Shown one piece after another: positions 41,040-43,877 of a DNA stretch of 43,877 nt (positions are counted from its first letter, which is position 1; each line of letters begins with the position of its first letter). The translations under genes were made by a program, and so were the position numbers. Source of the DNA: Cryptomeria japonica (Eukaryota; Streptophyta; Pinopsida; Cupressales; Cupressaceae); contig NC_081411.1 of assembly GCF_030272615.1 (NCBI RefSeq), forward strand, positions 184,755,572 to 184,799,448, in the 5' to 3' direction. Below the pieces are notes generated by a model. The model was not told where the DNA came from. It did not search any database and worked only from the letters and a program-made list of their open reading frames with translations.

Positions 41040-41780
41040 TAAAAGCTATGATATATCTCCTCTTTATATATAATCTAATATATATTCATGAAAAAATCTT
41101 AATACCTTACATTAATAAATTCCATCCCCACAACTATCTTGCGTTAATGGAAGTGAATAAAGCGTAAGCTATTACACTACTTAATTAAAAAAATAAGTTG
41201 TCTAAGAATAAAGCGTAAGGTTTTAGGGTTCCGAAGCATGTTGATAAAATGTAAGCTATTATATCTTTAATGTAATCTTTCACCTGTATCTATTCAGTTT
41301 TTTTTCTTTCCATATGAACAAGGAACCGTCAACCAACTATAAGATTTGGCGTGCCTTAAATGAAGGATTAATTTGTGCTGAGTGCGATGATGGGTATGCT
41401 TAGTAAGGTGATAAAGTGGTTGATGTTTCTCAAACGGTTAGTTTCATTAGATGTTTTAATTATTTTTTTAATTAGAAATGATTACGATATATAATATTAA
41501 CTAACAATTGTAACTTAGTGTGCAATGGGTATGCTGAAGAGGTACGAAAGGTCAATTAGGGAAAAATTTGGTCAATTTTTTGCATAAATTTGTGTATTAC
41601 ATGAGATCAATTGGTAGACCAAATTTAGAAAATAATATTGCTTGTGAAACAAAGGTCTCAATGGAGAAGTGATAGTTTCAAATCCACTTTGCATTTCCTT
41701 ACAAGGTCCCAATTATAACTAAAACAAAATAATTAAATTAGAAAGAAAATCAAGTTCTATAACCAACAGGCTCATGTTAT
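41040..41780 (+). repeat. Dispersed repeat family A, copy 3
   Basis: 41085-41172 matches the end of copy 2 (32820-32912): CTTAATACCTTACATTAATAAATTCCATCCCCACAA and GAATAAAGCGTAAG. Then GATGATGGGTATGCTTAGTAAGGTG (41388 on) matches copy 1. AAAGCGTAAG occurs twice (41160, 41210). The remainder to 41780 has no other feature. Confidence 0.65.
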
Positions 41781-41789
41781 GTTTGCAAT

Positions 41790-41999
41790 CAGGTGAGAGA
41801 GAGAGATAGGTGGGGGGTGGGGGAAGAAAGAGAGAAAGAGAGAAAGAGAGAGATGTAAAGAGATAAATATTGAGATGGAGATGATATGAATATGAAGATG
41901 GAGAAAGAAGAGAGAAAGATGGAGAAAATGAGAGATATATGGAGGGAAAAAGAGAGAGAAGAGATAGGATTAGATAGATGTGTGTGTGTGGGAGGGAGA

Positions 42000-42043
<44 letters not shown>

Positions 42044-42590
42044 CATGGATAGATGAAAAGAGGAAATATGGAACGATGGATATAAAAAGGAAAATAGGTA
42101 TGAATAGAGAGATTTAAAATGAGGGATAAGGAGAGACAAAGAGGGAGAGAGAGAGAGATGGATATATAGAGGGATACATGTATATAAATAGAGGGGTGAG
42201 AGAAAGATAGTGGTAGAAAGGTAGATAGAGTGAGAGAGGAAGAGGATAAAATAGATAGAGAGATAAAGAGATGTAGAGTGAGATAAAAAGATATAAATAT
42301 GGGGATATAAAGAGATATATAGAGGAATGTTGGGAGATAAAGAGATATGTAGATGGTGAGATAGAGTGATAGAGATATATCTAGATATAGAGAGACATAG
42401 AGAGAGGGAGAAACAGAGAGAAATAAAAAGATTGATACATAGATATATATAGAGAACTAGAGCTAGACAAATAAATATGAAGGGAGAGGGAGAGAAATAT
42501 AGGGAGATAAAGGAAGAGATAGGCATAAGTTGGAAGAGGAGTGAGAGATAGATATATACAAGAAGAGAAGGGGAGAGAGAGGTAGTTATA
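41790..42590 (+). repeat. GA-rich purine tract with (GA)n microsatellite
   Basis: About 800 bp with nearly all bases A, G or T and very few C on the plus strand, built of AGAGAG, GATAGA and TAGATA words. A pure GA run lies at about 42000-42041. The 245-codon minus-strand frame over it (Ser/Leu/Ile/Tyr only) is a low-complexity artefact. Confidence 0.92.
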
Positions 42591-42621
42591 AAGAGATAAT
42601 TCTAATCAAAAGAATATATAA

Positions 42622-43660
42622 ATAAAAGATAGATTTCTAATTTAAAAAATAAGTATTCTACAATAATTAAAATTTTAATAAGACAAATAAGTAATAACTA
42701 TAAATTAAATGAACTCTAATAATTCTGAATTATCATTTATAATTTCGTTAAAAATGATATATATTTAAAATTACATTTTCACTTAATAAAAAATTAATCA
42801 TTTACAAAAGTAGAAAAAAAGCTAATTCTTTCTTTTTTAATATTTTTGTATTTTTCACTTTTGAAACTTAAAAAAAATATAGAATATTCCAATAAAAGTA
42901 AATACCATTAATATATATTATTATTAAAAGAAAAACATAGTAGATTTTTCTTTTGTACACATTCTTTTTCTAATTAATCATATTAGTTTTTTTTTTTCAG
43001 TTTTTAATCATTTAAAAAAGATTAATATTAATGTAAACCTAGGATTGAGATCAATTCAATCATCTTGCATCCTTCTACTCAACTTCAAATTATTGATTTC
43101 AATAAGGAAGTTGAAAACTTCATATAGAGTATGTCGAAATAAAAGATAGATTTCTAATTCAAAAATAAGTATTCTACAATAATTAAAATTTTATTAATAA
43201 GACAAATAAGTAATAACTATAAATTAAATGAACTCTAATAATTTTGAATTATTATTTGTAATTTCATAAAAAAATTATAAATAATTAAAAATAAGATTTT
43301 CACTTAATGAAATATTAATCATTTAAAAAATAGAAAAAAAGGTAATTCTTTATTTTTAACATTTTTGTCTTTTCCACTTTTGAAACTTCAAAAAAATATG
43401 GAATATTCAAATAAAAACAAATACCATTAAAAATTATTATTATTACAAACAAAAAATAGTAGATTTTTCTTTTGTACACATTCTTTTTCTAATTAATTAT
43501 ATTAAAATATATTTTTTAAAATTTTAATCATTTTTTTAAAAATTATTAATGTAAACCTACGATTGAGATCAATTCAATTGTCTTGCATCCTTCTAGTTAA
43601 CTTTAAACCATTGATTTCAATAAGGAAGTTGAAAAGTTCATATAGGGTATGCCTTCGGTA
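42622..43660. repeat. Tandem duplication, 517-bp unit
   Basis: The second copy starts at about 43139. Both begin with AAAAGATAGATTTCTAATT and run through GTAGATTTTTCTTTTGTACACATTC to AATAAGGAAGTTGAAAA.TTCATATAG. Copies differ by scattered substitutions and small indels. Not coding. Confidence 0.88.
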
Positions 43661-43877
43661 TAATTATTAAATAATAAGTATATAATAGAGGAGGTGTTTG
43701 TTAAAAAGGTTGTAACTGGTATATAAGATTAATTTAAATAGGAGCTTCAAAAATAATAATTTAAATATGTAAAATAAAAATAAGAAATTGAAAAATATAT
43801 ATTAATTTGTTTTTGATATTAAAAGCAGCCAAAAATGAGTGGGCTAACCCATAGGTACAATTATGAGAACAGTGGCA
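43661..43877 (+). repeat. Dispersed repeat family A, later part
   Basis: GGAGGTGTTTGTTAAAAAGGTTGTAACTGGTATA and AATAATTTAAATATGTAAA match 2203-2285. CAATTATGAGAACAGT at the edge matches about 2530-2545. Continues beyond the window. Confidence 0.65.

Noticed and set aside
41789-42526. 245-codon minus-strand frame
   Set aside because: Complement of the GA-rich tract; only Ser/Leu/Ile/Tyr/His/Pro/Phe-type codons, hence a low-complexity artefact.

Overview
This is repeat-dominated nuclear DNA from a seed plant with a large genome, most likely a gymnosperm. No complete host gene is visible. The reasons are: AT-rich gene-poor sequence; plant-type Ty3/gypsy, Ty1/copia and L1 elements; CCCTAA-type degenerate telomere-like satellite; and hammerhead-ribozyme motifs of the kind carried by Penelope-like elements, which are known in conifers. 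Species assignment is inference. There is no sign of bacterial or organellar genes, and I could not support any tRNA or rRNA gene.

Layout. 1-8060: AT-rich DNA with a 77-bp tandem duplication, one copy of a dispersed repeat (about 1510-2580) and hammerhead motifs. One is a decayed fossil at about 2064-2110. The other is a well-preserved motif at 3385-3439 inside a 197-bp foldback. 8280-9162: a broken ankyrin-repeat membrane-protein gene with a plausible intron. 9863-10110: four copies of a 22-bp hairpin. 10502-18287: a complete non-autonomous Ty3/gypsy-type LTR retrotransposon with target duplication ATTTG and LTRs of 1193 and 1255 bp. It encodes gag and protease but no reverse transcriptase or integrase. 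About 18.7-21.1 kb: a decayed minus-strand gypsy gag-protease. 21.3-22.4 kb: unrecognised, with a 243-codon minus-strand reading frame. About 23.7-29.76 kb: a nearly full-length plant L1 LINE (ORF1; ORF2 with endonuclease, RT, zinc finger and RNase H) destroyed mostly by TAG codons. 30.12-30.35 kb: a second foldback with hammerhead motifs. 31-32.9 kb: an LTR scrap, a tandem duplication and a second dispersed-repeat copy. 32.9-40.87 kb: telomere-like satellite that switches orientation near 40.67 kb. It is split at 35484-39666 by an intact non-autonomous Ty1/copia-type element (TSD AACAT) coding gag-protease fused to an acidic tail. 41.04-43.88 kb: further dispersed-repeat copies, an 800-bp GA-rich tract and a 517-bp tandem duplication.

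How it works together. The two intact LTR elements are alike in plan: both keep cis signals (LTR TATA boxes, PBS, PPT) and a gag-protease gene but have lost pol, so each would need enzymes in trans. The gypsy element carries a repeated GC-rich hairpin family in its LTRs and leader. The copia element's LTR has swallowed a copy of its own primer-binding site. Together with the hammerhead fossils, these are the parts most worth following up.
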